From assembly GCF_033115175.1 (NCBI RefSeq), contig NC_084835.1, forward strand, positions 54,932,948 to 54,996,947: a stretch of 64,000 nt of DNA. Reading direction: 5' to 3'. The notes below the pieces were generated by a model. It saw only the letters and a list, made by a program, of their open reading frames with translations. It searched no databases and was not told the origin of the DNA. This DNA is from Lepus europaeus (lineage: Eukaryota > Chordata > Mammalia > Lagomorpha > Leporidae). This document shows, piece after piece, positions 11,506 to 22,170 of this stretch (position 1 is its first letter; the number at the start of each line of letters is the position of its first letter). The position numbers and the translations under genes were made by a program.

Positions 11506-12139
11506 GCCTGCTCCATACTGGATAACTTAAAAGCACCTTCAGAGGAGAGAAGGAGATGAAAGGGATGCCAAGGTGGCTGCCCTGATAAAGCTCATGACCT
11601 GGTAGAAGAAAGGGCACAACTGTCAGAATGCAGGGGGACCAGCTGGAGAGCAAGGGGGCATCCTCTCCCTCTGGGTGGGATGAGGGTGTAGTCATGGAAG
11701 CTGGTGGCCAGCTGGAGGTGTTCATAGCTTGGGAAGATGGTGGTTCAGGCCAGCGACAAGGTGCAGGCAGATGGAAGGTGAGCCAGCACGGAGCATTCAG
11801 GTCCCCACATGGTTTCCAGGGTGCACAGAGTTAGAGTGGCTGTGCCAGCCCCAAGCCCCATGGAAATTAGATAGGCAGAAGCAACATCACAATGTTGACG
11901 ACAGGAAATCTGATACCACAGGACTAGTCATCAAGCAGTGGTGCCCTGGAGCCCACTAATGGGATTTGAAAACTCCACCCCTGGGGGCTCCTAAACATTT
12001 ATCATCATGATTCCCGTATATTGTAAACACTAACATTTAAAAATGATTGTGTCAGGCACTCGATCCAGAAGCATCTAAATACAATTTGATTCCTACCCCT
12101 TGATTTATCTTCATGAAAATTTCTTCCCAAATGTGAGAA
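11506..12139. other. Unique sequence, nothing recognised
   Basis: GC-richer to 11970, then AT-rich. Small ORFs on both strands have no family resemblance. Confidence 0.3.
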
Positions 12140-12400
12140 CTTTTTTTTCCAAAGAAATCTTTTATTTCAGGAATATGAACATCATGCATTTCATAAGTAC
12201 AACTTTAGGAATATAGTGATTCTTCCCACCACATCTGCCCTCCCACCCACAATCCCAATCCTCCTCCTTCTCCCATTCCCAGTCCCATTCTCCACTAAGA
12301 TCCATTTTCAATGAACTTTATACACAGAAGACAAACTTTATACTAAGTAAATAATGCAACAATTTGTATATTATTTCTTTTATCTTCCTTGTATTTACTG
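12140..12400 (-). mobile_element. Older lagomorph L1 3' end
   Basis: The reverse complement of the tail seen at 8793-9055: ccaaagaaatcttttatttc at the poly(A) end, then cctcccacccacaatccc. Confidence 0.8.
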
Positions 12401-12514
12401 ACAGTTGCTTTCTTTTGTTTGATTAAGTATTTTATGGGACTTCTTGGTTGAACAGAGAGTGCCCTGGCCTGGGAGGGATAGAAAATTGAGATGTGTAGGA
12501 GTTAAATCATCTGC

Positions 12515-12690
12515 CACTGAGGTCCTCAAGCTTTAGAACCCTCTGGAGGACCTGTTAGGACCCCGGCGGCTGGGCCCCCACTGCACCTGGGACCCTGAGA
12601 GCAGGTGCCACCTTCTAAAGAGGTTTCCAGGTAACACCCAGGCCCTTGGAACACACTTTGGAAACCAGTGCTCAAGAAAATCAAGTAAAG
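12515..12690 (+). mobile_element. MER5A-like hAT-Charlie fossil
   Basis: ctcaagctttagaaccctct, a palindromic centre with ggctgggccccc, and ggaaaccagtgctca at the far end resemble a MER5-type short inverted-repeat element. Confidence 0.5.
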
Positions 12691-12904
12691 AGGTGTCTTT
12701 CTTGGACAGGTTTTTTTTTCCTATTGTGTAAAAGAAGTTTCTATTTTCCTCTGGTTCACTAAAAATAAAAGGAGTAGGAGGAGTCTAAGGATCCAAGGTG
12801 CAAAACACGTAATAGAAAGGATTCCAATGTGAAGAGCCAGACCTCTGTCAAGGCCTTGTCATGCAGGGGGAAAGGAGAAGAGAAGGTGTCTTTTCAATGA
12901 AGAA

Positions 12905-13160
12905 GACCGGGGCCAATGTCACAGAGCCACTGGTTAAGCTGCCACCTGCAACATCCGCATCCTATATTGGAAGTTTAAGTCCCAGCTGCACCGCTTCCCG
13001 TCCAGCTCCCTGACAATGCATCTGCGAAAGCAGCAGAAGATGGTCCAAACATTTTGGCCCCTGCCACCTACATAGAAGACCCACACAGAGTTCCTGGCTC
13101 CTGGCTGTCTCTTTCTCTCTCTCTGCCACTCTACCTGTCAAATGAATAAATGTTAAAGCA
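12905..13160 (+). mobile_element. CSINE with 3' deletion
   Basis: ggggccaatgtcacagagcc head, agcagaagatggtccaaaca middle, and a direct jump to ctgtctctttctctctc before tcaaatgaataaatg. Confidence 0.8.
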
Positions 13161-14114
13161 AAAACAAAGAGGACTAATCCTCTGGGAGTAGCAACATTAT
13201 GCATTGCTAAATTGCCAGCACCCAGAACTTTGTTGGACACACTAAACTCTCCACAGGTGCGGCAGGAACAGAGTGAAGTCTGGCCCCAAGATGGGTTTCC
13301 ATGCTGTTGTCACATCCCCATGTCCTCTGTGCCACACACAGCCTTGGGTGTGTGTTCCTGGGAGAGTGGAAGGAGGGCTCCAGGTACACCTGAGGCAAAA
13401 GCAGCATGGGAACGGTCAGGCACTAAGGCGGCAAGGGTGAGACACCAGGGGCAGCTGCTCCCAGAAAGCAGAGGCTGGCACAGCTAAGGCACGCTGCTTA
13501 CGACCTCCTCAGTGGTCACTGGGGAAGGAGCTAAGTCTAACCAGCAGCATCACAGCATGGCAGCTCGAGTGATCTCATGTTCCTACCAAAGAGAAGACAA
13601 GTGAAGATTGGGACTCCCATGAAATGTATGTTAAGTATGCCATTTATGGAATCATTTCACCTCCTGGAGCTGAGCAAGTCAACATTTTCGAACCAGTGGA
13701 CCCCTGGGTGCCCTGCTGGTTCTAACATTCTGAAATTCACTGGAGACTTCTCATGGAAAGTAACAGCCCAATTTGGCCTGTGCATCTGGACTTGCTATGG
13801 AGTAAAATCAATCGCCGCCTTCTTCCTCTCAGGGCAGCATGGCCAACCCCAATCCAGAGGGTTGACTACCAGTTTCTCCTGTCTCTGAAGGGCTTGGAGC
13901 TTTATTCTTTATCCACTGAAAGTAGCATAGATAGGCTGTGCTTTGGGATAGGAATAAGCTCTCTGGGATACACAGGTGGTGCATTTTAGGAAGAGTGTTC
14001 TGGGACACTGTTGTAATTGAATAGGAAAACCCTAACCCTACACACGCCTTCCCCACTCACGGACACTCAAGCACTGCCCACAAGGTAGAGCCTGCAGGAT
14101 GACACAGTGTGTTC
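13161..14114. other. Unique sequence, nothing recognised
   Basis: Several small overlapping ORFs on both strands and no protein domain. A short telomere-like ACCCTAACCCTA lies at 14029-14040 and is too short to mean anything alone. Confidence 0.35.
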
Positions 14115-14522
14115 TTGCTTAGCTGGGGTGTTTGATGCCCACCTAAGGCCCATCTATTAAAAGCTTGGCTCTAAAGTCTTACGCTAGTGATACTAAGAGG
14201 GTGGAAACCCCATCTAATGACAATGTTTAAGGTTGGGGCCTTTGGGAGGTGATTGGATTGGATCAGGTGGTTAGGGTGGGGATTCCTGGTGGCTGATCCT
14301 GGTGGCTGATAAGAGACCACACATGTGAACAACTCATCTCTTGTCACGTGGTATACTGTGCACCACAGACTTGGCCAGCAAGATCTCCAGCTCCAGAGGC
14401 CAGACCAGCGAGGCCTGCACAATCTTGGACTCCAGCCTCCAAAACTGAGCTAAATATGGTTTATCTCTTTGTACAGTTAGTTGCCTGGAGTATTTTGCTG
14501 TGGCAATGAAACTCTGACTAAT
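14115..14522 (+). mobile_element. MaLR LTR (MST/MLT1-like)
   Basis: gatactaagagggtggaaac, ttggggcctttgggaggtga and a terminal tgaaactctgactaatac match the sense strand of an ERVL-MaLR LTR. Confidence 0.7.
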
Positions 14523-14529
14523 ACTCAGC

Positions 14530-15170
14530 CACTCTGTTGTAGAAGTAGACAGAGCACGTCACAGTTCTCAGTGACACAGCCATAAGCTGGGAGCAGAGAC
14601 AAGTGGGCCCAGGGATAAGCACCACGTGGGTGACCGGGAGCTCATCCGGGCCAGATGAAAGGCACCAGGTGGTAAACACGGGACGGTCTCTACTAGCTAG
14701 GTTTCGTGGAGTTTGTGTATCTATGCTGTCAAAGAATGAAACTTCAACAAACTGAGTGTGAAGGTCCAATTGGCTTGTATTAGCAATTAATGAAGCAGGA
14801 AGCATCCCACATAGGAACGCTCCCAAGAGCTGAGCAGGGGAGGTGAGTTTGATAGACAGAAGCTGAAGGAAATAGAACCAAGGAACAGAAAGCAGACAGG
14901 TAATTTCAATTTACTTTCCTTATATGGGTAAAGCAGCAGGGACCTCAGTGCTGCAAATCTCCCTCTTCGGGGAAAACTGGCCTGCTTTGCCATTCACTTT
15001 GATTTCATGGCAACTTGAAGGACTCTGTTCCAGTTTGGTCCAGTCTATTGGGCCTAGCACAGGAGGTCCAAGCCGTGGCCTCCCATGAGTTTTATTTAAC
15101 AAAGCAGAAGTCTTAGATTTGTACCTCCAGCCCCTATGCATTCTTCTCTTCCCAGCTCTATGGCCTATGA
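14530..15170 (-). mobile_element. Possible old ERVL-class LTR
   Basis: Read on the minus strand it resembles an LTR: AATAAA near 15090, CCAAT near 14770 on the same strand, and wording similar to old ERVL LTRs. Its ends are not defined. Confidence 0.35.
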
Positions 15171-15496
15171 GACTGAGCAGCCAGCAAGCCTCAGTGCCCG
15201 CCTTGCCTGCTGGCTTCAGGTTAATAGGACGACAGGGTATGCCCCCTGCTCCTCACTGCGGGCTCACAGGCTGATGTGTCCCTGCTCCTGTTCATGATGT
15301 CCCTTCCTGTAGTGCTCAGGCCATCCCCACCTGCCACTCAGGAATGTGTGCCCTGTAGTGTTACCTGCTCAACAGGCCTCCACCATGCTAGGCAATCCCA
15401 TGTACACACAAATTTATCAAGGAGGTCCTCTCCCAAAACACATCTCCCTACACCCCACACTCACTCTCGTGCTGCACTATCTCACATTAAAACTTA
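15171..15496. other. Unique sequence, nothing recognised
   Basis: Mixed-composition sequence with no domain or named repeat. Confidence 0.3.
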
Positions 15497-15790
15497 CAAA
15501 AATATGGTGGGCATGTGGCAAAGCACTGAGGCCACTGCTTGGGATGCCTACCTCAGAGCGCCTGAGTCTGACTCCCAGCTCTGCTTCCAGCGCAGTCTGG
15601 GAGGCTGCAGGTGATGGCACAGCTACTGAGTTGCTGCCACCCATACTGGAGACCAGGATGATATTTTTGGCTTTGGCCTCCCCAGTCTCAACTATTGTGG
15701 GCATATGGGGGCGATCAGTGGATGGGCGATTGCTCTGTTTCTCTTGTCCTATCTCTCTTCCTTTTAAACAAAACAAAACAAACAAACAAA
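15497..15790 (+). mobile_element. Old CSINE
   Basis: gtgggcatgtggcaaagcac head, gtctgggaggctgcaggtga middle, tattgtgggcatatgggggc and a decayed tail ending in CAAA repeats. Confidence 0.7.
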
Positions 15791-16059
15791 CAAAAATCCT
15801 CCAAAAATCCATACCATGCCCTTTGATCTCACATCTATGTAGAATATTTAAAAAGTCTAAATGCTAGACATAGCCAGGGGCTCAGATGGAGGGAAGTGGA
15901 ATTAGGGGATGGTGGCCAAGGGGCAGAAACCCTCAGTGATGCAGAATGAGGAAGTCCTGGAGGCCTAAGGTGCAGCACAGTGACGATGCTGAGCAAAGCT
16001 GTGCTGTGTACTTAATGTTTGCAAGATCAGATCTCAACTATCCTTGCCGCCAGAAAGAA

Positions 16060-16197
16060 AAGGGAACCATGGAAGGTGACAGGTGTTATTTAGCGGGACT
16101 ACAGTAATGGGCTCACCATGTATATGGATGTCAAGGCAACGTGTTATACACCTCAAACGTGTGCAATGTTTATGGCAAAATTAAAAATGAGTAAGAT
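16060..16197 (+). mobile_element. Ancient L1M 3' end
   Basis: The pattern atgtatatggatgtcaaggc...gttatacacctcaaacgtg resembles the 3' tail of old mammalian L1M elements. Confidence 0.45.
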
Positions 16198-16279
16198 TCT
16201 CCAGTGTTGTGGCCTCTGCTTTCTCACATCCTTCTTCCCACCCCATGCCCAGAGCAGCTGGAGGGGTCCTTTGAAAACT

Positions 16280-16510
16280 AAGGCCACATCACCCTAGGTG
16301 TAGGCCTGGAGACCCAGTGGCTTCTCCTTGTCCTCTGAGCAAAATGCTAAGTGCTTCTCACAGCCCCTGTCAAGCTCCTGACCTGTTATGGGCCTCATCT
16401 GTAAATGGGACCAGTAAGAGGACTTTGCAAGCACATTGTGGAGACACTGTCAACACAGCTACAACATGTAGAACACTGATAGTCTAGGCTGGCACACAGG
16501 AGACCCTAGG
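16280..16510 (+). mobile_element. Possible MIR/L2 remnant
   Basis: gggcctcatctgtaaatggg is typical of the MIR/L2 shared core; the rest is too diverged for a firm call. Confidence 0.35.
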
Positions 16511-17000
16511 GAAACTCCTATCATCTCTTCCATGACAGATTTTGGCAAGATGCTTGTGAGATACCTTCCAACCCCCAGTTTTTAGTTCGTGGTCAGAATG
16601 GCAGGGCCCCTCCAAGCTGCAAGACAGACCCCTGCCCTGTCTCTTCACTGTCCCATTTCTGCACCCCTCCTCTCATCTCCTTTCCCCTTGCTCTGTCTCC
16701 AGAGGCTATCCCATGTTGTTGGATTTTTCCCTGAGCAACACAGTGGAGTTGTGAAGAGAGACTGAATTGCTGCATTGTGTCACAGGAGCAAACTGGCGTA
16801 TACAGAAGCCCCTGGCATGCTCCCTAAAAGTCCTTCTGTCCAGCAGAAGGCAATGGGCTGGAGGTAGGCCAGTGGTGCAGGTCTAAGCATCCTCACTGGC
16901 GTTCATCCACCAACATCTTAGCTGACAGATCTGCTTTTAAATGTTCACAAGCTGACTAAATTCACCTATAGCCAAAGTATCTCTCAAAAGCAGTCACTAT

Positions 17001-17339
17001 TGGCCGGCGCCGCGGCTCAATAGGCTAATCCTCCGCCTTGCGGCGCTGGCACACCGGGTTCTAGTCCCGGTCGGGGCACCGATCCTGTCCCGGTTGCCCC
17101 TCTTCCAGGCCAGCTCTCTGCTGTGGCCAGGGAGTGCAGTGGAGGATGGCCCAAGTCCTTGGGCCCTGCACCCCATGGGAGACCAGGAGAAGCACCTGGC
17201 TCCTGCCATCGGATCAGCACGGTGCGCTGGCCGCAGCACGCCTACCGCGGCGGCCATTGGAGGGTGAACCAACGGCAAAAGGAAGACCTTTCTCTCTGTC
17301 TCTCTCTCACTGTCCACTCTGCCTGTCAAAAAAAAAAAA
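17001..17339 (+). mobile_element. Young CSINE, poly(A)-tail clade
   Basis: Head GGCCGGCGCCGCGGCTCAAT and CTCTGCCTGTC plus about 16 A. A perfect 15-bp duplication AAAAGCAGTCACTAT flanks it (16986-17000 and 17340-17354). It is among the least diverged copies here. Confidence 0.95.
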
Positions 17340-17354
17340 AAAAGCAGTCACTAT

Positions 17355-17643
17355 GGGGTGGGTGTTTAGCCTACTGGCTAGACACCAGTTAGGATGTCCA
17401 AGGCCCATGCTGGAATGGCTGGGTTCAGTGCCACTCTTGATTCTTCAGGCTAGCGCAGACCCTGGGAGGCAGCAAGGATGGCTCGAGTGATTGAGATCCT
17501 GCCACCCACGTGGAAGACATTGATTGAGTTCCCAATCCCAGCTTTGGTCCAGACCAGAAGGTCATTGCAGGCATGAGGAAAACCAGCAGATGGAAGGCCT
17601 CTCTCTCTATCCCTCTCCCCCCCCCTTCTCTCTCTCTCCATGT
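17355..17643 (+). mobile_element. Old CSINE
   Basis: ggtgggtgtttagcctactg head, accctgggaggcagcaagga middle and a C/T-rich 3' stretch that leads into a TA repeat. Confidence 0.7.
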
Positions 17644-17644
17644 C

Positions 17645-17698
17645 ATATATATATATATATATATGTATATTATATATGTATATATATACATATATATG
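17645..17698. repeat. (TA)n microsatellite
   Basis: About 54 bp of TA with a few TG interruptions, at the 3' end of the old SINE. Confidence 0.9.
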
Positions 17699-17769
17699 AG
17701 ATGCTGTCTCCCAGACAGAAAACTGTTTTGAAATTAGAGGCAGGGCCACAGTTTCTGCTCACACCAGAA

Positions 17770-18140
17770 CAGGCTGGGGGTGGGGGGTATGGGTATACCG
17801 GCCCCCAATGGCAGTGGGAGCAGCAGGGGGTTAATGGACATTAATTGGTACCTGGGCTGTTTTCAGGAATTTGTCAATTTTCAGGATCATTTAAATGGAC
17901 CTGTCTCTGAAGATTTACAACACATCCCTGATCCCTATCGTAGACAACCAGACCGAATTCCTTTTCCCAAACCCTTAAATTGATGTATAACCTTGCCTAC
18001 GTGCCTATTGGCTTCTGGAATTGTTGGTACTCTCTAAATAAAAGTGGGACCACAAGGCTATCCGGTGGCATGCTCTTAGAATGGATGTTCCCGTGTCCTG
18101 TCTCCCCATTTGAAAAATCCCCCTGTATACATACAAACAT
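17770..18140 (+). other. Unrecognised LTR-like segment
   Basis: A short open frame (17780-17983) with a proline- and arginine-rich end stops just before CTCTAAATAAAAG (18032-18044), a polyadenylation-like signal. This could be the 3' end of an old retroelement, but no family was recognised. Confidence 0.25.
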
Positions 18141-18363
18141 GAAAGGGACCACTGGCACAAGTGTTTGGCGCAGCAGTCAAGTTGCCACTTGGGCTGCCTA
18201 CAAAGGCTTTTAATCCAGCTTCCTGCTATTCTGCACCCTGGGAGGCAGCAGGTGATAGCTCAAGTACTTGAGTTCCTGCTGCCAATATGGGAGACCTGAA
18301 TTGAGCTCCAGGCTCCTGGCTGCAGCCTGGAATTTGGAGAGTAAAACAGGAGATGGAAGATTC

Positions 18364-18368
18364 TTGCT

Positions 18369-18411
<43 letters not shown>
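18364..18411. repeat. (TC)n microsatellite
   Basis: A nearly pure TC run just before the 5S fragment; it continues for about 10 bp after it. Confidence 0.9.
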
Positions 18412-18414
<3 letters not shown>

Positions 18415-18459
18415 AGATCAGACAAGATCGGGCGCGTTCAGGGTGGTATGGCCGAAGAC
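18412..18459 (-). pseudogene. 5S rRNA gene fragment (nt 1-48)
   Basis: The minus strand reads as the first 48 nt of vertebrate 5S rRNA (GGCCATACCACCCTGAACGC is included) with about two substitutions. It stops before the internal control region (box A onward), so it cannot be transcribed as a 5S gene. It sits inside the TC tract of a plus-strand SINE with TC repeats on both sides. Confidence 0.9.
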
Positions 18460-18505
18460 ATCTCTCTCTCTCTATCCTGTTACTCTGCTTTTCAAATAAA
18501 ATGGG

Positions 18506-19090
18506 AAAAAAGGCAATAAGGTTTTGGAACAAGTTACAGTAAGAACCAGAGGTCCTAGAATATGATTTCAACATTTCCTGAGCACTTCCACAAACTGGAT
18601 CTCAATCAAGTCTCACAACCACCCTCTTTCCACGAAAAAAAAAAAAAAATGGAGCCCCAGAACCTGGCAGAGTGAGAACCCTTCTGGCTCTCAATTCAAT
18701 GTTCTTTCTAGTCTGCTTCTTCCAAGAGATTTCTGCACTCTTTTCTTGCAAAAGTGGAGGGAAATGAGCCAAAAGAGAAAGAAAAGAAAGAACTAAAATA
18801 GCAAAAGCCATTCTCTTTACAGGGCCTAGCCAAACATTTAGGCAATCTTCCACTGCTTGAAATCTTCCTGCCTCATTCTCTCTCACCTAAACCAAGCTTG
18901 CCAAGGCTCCACACACAGGGGGCCCCCTGAGGCTGCCTTCTCCAGAGAGCACCCCATGCTCAAGCTCCCCACCGTCTGCCCTCCTGCCCATTGTCTCACT
19001 GTTTGGGCCCTGCCTCCAGTTTTCCCACAGAGCTCCCAGATCCACAGAGCATTGGCAAAGGTCCTGAGACTGCTGCAGGCTGGAAGCTTT
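18506..19090. other. Unique sequence with a short poly(A)
   Basis: A run of A lies at 18636-18650. Otherwise nothing is recognised; an 18602-18886 minus ORF has no domain. Confidence 0.3.
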
Positions 19091-19094
19091 GAAA

Positions 19095-19270
19095 AAAAAT
19101 GTATTTATATGTTTATTTCAAGGGCAGAGTTACAGAAAGAGAGAGAGAGAGACAGAGAGAAATCTTCCATCCACTGGTTCACTCCCCAAATGGCCACAGT
19201 GGCCAGGGCTGGAACAGTTCAAAGCCAGGAGCCTGGAACTCCATCCAGGTCTCCCAGAGATCTACGCATA
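19095..19270 (-). mobile_element. CSINE, 3' half
   Basis: ttatttcaagggcagagtta tail, ccactggttcactccccaaa, then it stops within the Trp-like ggtctccc block where the next SINE begins. Confidence 0.8.
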
Positions 19271-19275
19271 GCTTT

Positions 19276-19612
19276 TTCTTTCTTTTTTTAAAGATTTTAT
19301 TTATTTATTTGAGAGGTAGAGTTACAGACAGTGAGAAGGAGAAACAGAGAGAAAGTTCTTCCCTCCGCTGGTTCACTCCCCAAATGTCCACAAGGGCCAG
19401 AGCTGCGCCGATCTGAAGCCAGGAGCCAGGTGCTTCCTCTTGGTCTCCCATGTGGGTACAGGGGCCCAAGCACCTGGGCCATCCTCCACTGCCTTCCCAG
19501 GCCATAGCAGAGCTGGACTGGAAGAGGAGCAACCAGAAACAGAACTGGCGTCCACATGGGATACCGGCGCCGCAGGCGGAGGATTAACCTACTGCGCCAC
19601 AGCACCGGCCCT
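19276..19612 (-). mobile_element. CSINE, full length
   Basis: AAAGATTTTATTTATTTATT tail and a head ending at ctactgcgccacagcaccgg. It lies directly after a partial SINE of the same orientation. Confidence 0.9.
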
Positions 19613-19615
19613 ATA

Positions 19616-20611
19616 ACACATTTTCCATGAACGCTGGACCTTTTTGAAAGCCCATGGTATGCGTGGAAGGCCCCTCATATACTGTCTCTATTATGTGTCT
19701 ACGAAGTATCTTAACTTGAGCTGCAGAGCAGTTTTCTGGGGCTCACGAACTGCTCAGTAACAGATGCCTGGGCTGACCCTGGGTGCATGGGCAGAACAGG
19801 CTTTGCCTCTGGGATAAACTGGGACAACCACTTTATAAAACTGTATTTGCCCACCCAGCAAATGAAACAGAGCTCTGTCCTCCCTCCTTTCCAGACCACC
19901 CACACAGGCAATGGTGCTCAGCTTGATGCTGGAGCCGCTATTTGCTGAAAGAGCCACTGGTTGGGACTAAGCCCAGTGGACCCAGGTGCATCCCCAAACC
20001 TGGCCCAGAGCTCATTTAAACATTCAGGTTGGTGTGCTTGAACCAACAGCAGCCCGTCCCTGCAAGCCTAAGCAAATATTTCACCCAAAAACTGGACTGA
20101 TTTTGCCTTGATTGTTGATGCTGCTGATGGTGTTTCTTCAACCTTTTCTGATAGAGGAGAATTAGCAAAGGTCTAAGGGGTGTGTGTGTGTGTGTGTGTG
20201 TCTTGGCCCATGCACTATTGGGTGCCCTTGAGCACAGAATTCCCTCTGTCTCATTGTTTAGTCTTGTGAAATACGGATAATAGAATTATTTCATTCTTTG
20301 TAATGAGGTTAATAAGTCAAATGTTTGCAAGACGTCTTGAGGAGTTTTGCTGGAAATGTTAAAACCAATTCTTCCGAAATCATTTCCTCAAAACCCTGTT
20401 TAATTCTTCAGTTCTCAAAGTCAGTGCAGCTTTGAAATGACATTTAAAAAGAAAGGGATTGCAATTCCATAATCTGCTACAACCATCATCCTACACATGG
20501 GAAGCAACCTCGTCTAACTGAGCCCACGAAAATGAGGTCTCAATCAGACAGTTTCTCTCCACTTCTCTAACTTCACATTCCCAGAAATATGCAGTTCATT
20601 CCATGTGACAT
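19616..20611. other. Upstream flank of the candidate MC2R promoter
   Basis: Mostly unique sequence. A possible MITE scrap (ttttccatgaac...ctttttgaa) lies at 19620-19655, and a (TG)n run at 20181-20201. Distal regulatory elements could be here, but none can be named. Confidence 0.35.
20181..20201. repeat. (TG)n microsatellite
   Basis: About ten TG units, roughly 0.5 kb upstream of the candidate MC2R exon 1. Confidence 0.9.
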
Positions 20612-20709
20612 TTATTCAAGGTTATGATAACAACTGCCTGTCTCCGGTGATGCATCTGTTCCGGCCCTGCCCGGCCCAAGGTCCGTTCCCTTGCTTTTCT
20701 CCACATCTT
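20612..20709 (+). promoter_or_regulatory. MC2R: Candidate MC2R proximal promoter with SF-1-like sites
   Basis: TCAAGGTTA at 20616-20624 fits the SF-1 (NR5A1) consensus YCAAGGYYR, and CCAAGGTCC at 20676-20684 fits at 8 of 9 positions. With a start near 20710 they lie near -90 and -30. From memory, human promoter studies place functional SF-1 sites at about -98 and -35. A GATA-type TGATAA (20625-20630) abuts the distal site. No TATA box is seen. SF-1 control would fit adrenal-restricted expression. The binding sites are seen; their function is inferred. Confidence 0.55.
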
Positions 20710-20758
20710 ATTCGTCCTCAGACATTTTGGCCCGAAAGTTCCTGCTCCACAGCTGAAG
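20710..20758 (+). other. MC2R: Candidate noncoding exon 1 of MC2R
   Basis: The sequence CTGAAG|GTAAGTAC at 20753-20766 is a near-perfect splice donor with the exon ending at 20758. The human gene is known to have a short first exon (about 49 bp) followed by an intron of more than 10 kb; here the intron would be 20759-34675, 13,917 bp. I placed the 5' end at 20710 only by analogy with that length. There is no TATA box. The position, orientation, donor and upstream SF-1-like sites agree, but alignment to an MC2R transcript is needed. Confidence 0.6.
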
Positions 20759-21552
20759 GTAAGTACATTTGCTACTAATTTCTGAACTTCTTAAGTGCTT
20801 TGGGGCATGAATAGAGCAGCTAGGAACAAATCTGAAGGAAGAAATAAAAAGAGGCTGCATCCAGAATTCTTCCTAGTAGCTCATCTTTTTAATTACAGTC
20901 TTTCATTCTCCCTGAGGGTATATTATTTTTCTAATTAAACTAACAATAAAGCCCCTTACTGTTTTGTCTAATGAAAGCAATCTTCCCTATTAACCGAAGT
21001 ATTGACGTCCCTGTTAGTCTTTAAATTATCATCAAGCTCCATTCAAGGACCACAGACAGTTTTTTCCTAATGGAATTAAGGGTGGAGGGGGGAAAAAAAG
21101 CATGCCCGCCTTCCAGAGATCATCATTTTGTCTGAGCAGCTTCTCTGCTTTTAAGAGCACAAGAGTTTGCTGCCAGGTGAGTAGCGGTGCAGGCGTATGA
21201 CCGGACTCCGGCCTCAGAGTCTCAGCGACTGGATGCTGCAGACACATGGGACCTCGGTCCCGGAGCAGCCCCCATGCCCTCTGCCTCTCTCTCCCACTAG
21301 TCTTGGAGACCTCTGACTGCCTTGGCAGCATGTGGGGTGTAGGGTAAACAGGAATTAAAGCATGGCCCTCATCACTGACACAGCCTACACAGTGGCTGCC
21401 ACCAGGAGAGGCTCCTGCCTGAGTTTGCTGGCTCCGTCGTGGGGACGCACAGAACCCTGGAGGGAGGTCCCGGGTTCTGATTAAAAAAAACAGCAATTCT
21501 TCATATCTGTATTTTCCTAAGCTGCCTTAAGATAATCTTCCCGATCTCCTCT
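20759..21552 (+). other. MC2R: MC2R intron 1, 5' part
   Basis: Begins with GTAAGT. The first 250 bp are AT-rich and free of recognisable repeats; the rest is unique with small ORFs of no known family. Confidence 0.4.
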
Positions 21553-21813
21553 AACATACAGACATACACACACATTCACATACACACACAGACACACATG
21601 CAAACACAAACACAGACACACTATATACATATGCTTGCATGTACACACAGAGACATAGACACATGTCCACATGCGTGCACACATGTATACCTCGTATACA
21701 CACATAAACATGCACATACACCACACACATACATATACAGACATGTACACGCATATACATTCATACACAGAGACATAGGCATGGCATTCGCATACACACA
21801 CATACTCATACAA
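21553..21813. repeat. CA-rich imperfect minisatellite
   Basis: ACACAC interspersed with GACATA, TGCA and CATACA units over about 260 bp. Long open frames on both strands are compositional. Confidence 0.85.
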
Positions 21814-21846
21814 AGCCCACAGGGACAGAAAGGTGGAGGTGCTGAG

Positions 21847-22158
21847 GGGCCGGCACCAAGGCTCACTTGGTTAATCCTCCACCTGTGGTGCCGGCATCTC
21901 ATATGGGCACCAGGTTCTAGTCCCGGTTGCTCCTCTTCCAGTCCAGCTCTCTGCTGTGGCCCAGGAAGGCAGTGGAGGATGGCCCAAAGTGCTTAGGCCC
22001 CTGCGCCTGCATGGGAGACCAGGAGGAAGCACCTGGCTCCTGGCTTCAGATCGGTGTAGCTCCGCCTGTAATGGCCATTTGGAGGGTGAACCAACAGAAG
22101 GAAGACCTTTCTCTCTGTCTCTCTCTCACTGTCTAACTCTGCCTGTCAAAAAAAAAGA
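21847..22158 (+). mobile_element. CSINE, poly(A)-tail clade
   Basis: gggccggcaccaaggctcac head and CTCTGCCTGTC plus A-tail. Target duplication GGAGGTGCTGAG at 21835-21846 and 22159-22170. Confidence 0.95.
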
Positions 22159-22170
22159 GGAGGTGCTGAG

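Larger units (their letters stand above)
18148..18505 (+). mobile_element. Old CSINE interrupted by a 5S rRNA fragment
   Basis: gtttggcgcagcagtcaagt head, accctgggaggcagcaggtg middle, then a long TC tract. The TC tract is broken by a 48-bp 5S rRNA-derived block and resumes before ctgcttttcaaataaaat. Confidence 0.75.

Noticed and set aside
14029-14040. Telomere-like ACCCTAACCCTA
   Set aside because: Only two units; expected by chance.
16997-17329. Recurrent 80-130-codon ORFs with GARCFSWSPMG/PKDLGHP phrases
   Set aside because: These are translations of CSINE copies in different frames and recur wherever the SINE occurs.
18412-18459. Functional 5S rRNA gene
   Set aside because: Only nt 1-48 are present; the internal promoter and 3' half are missing.
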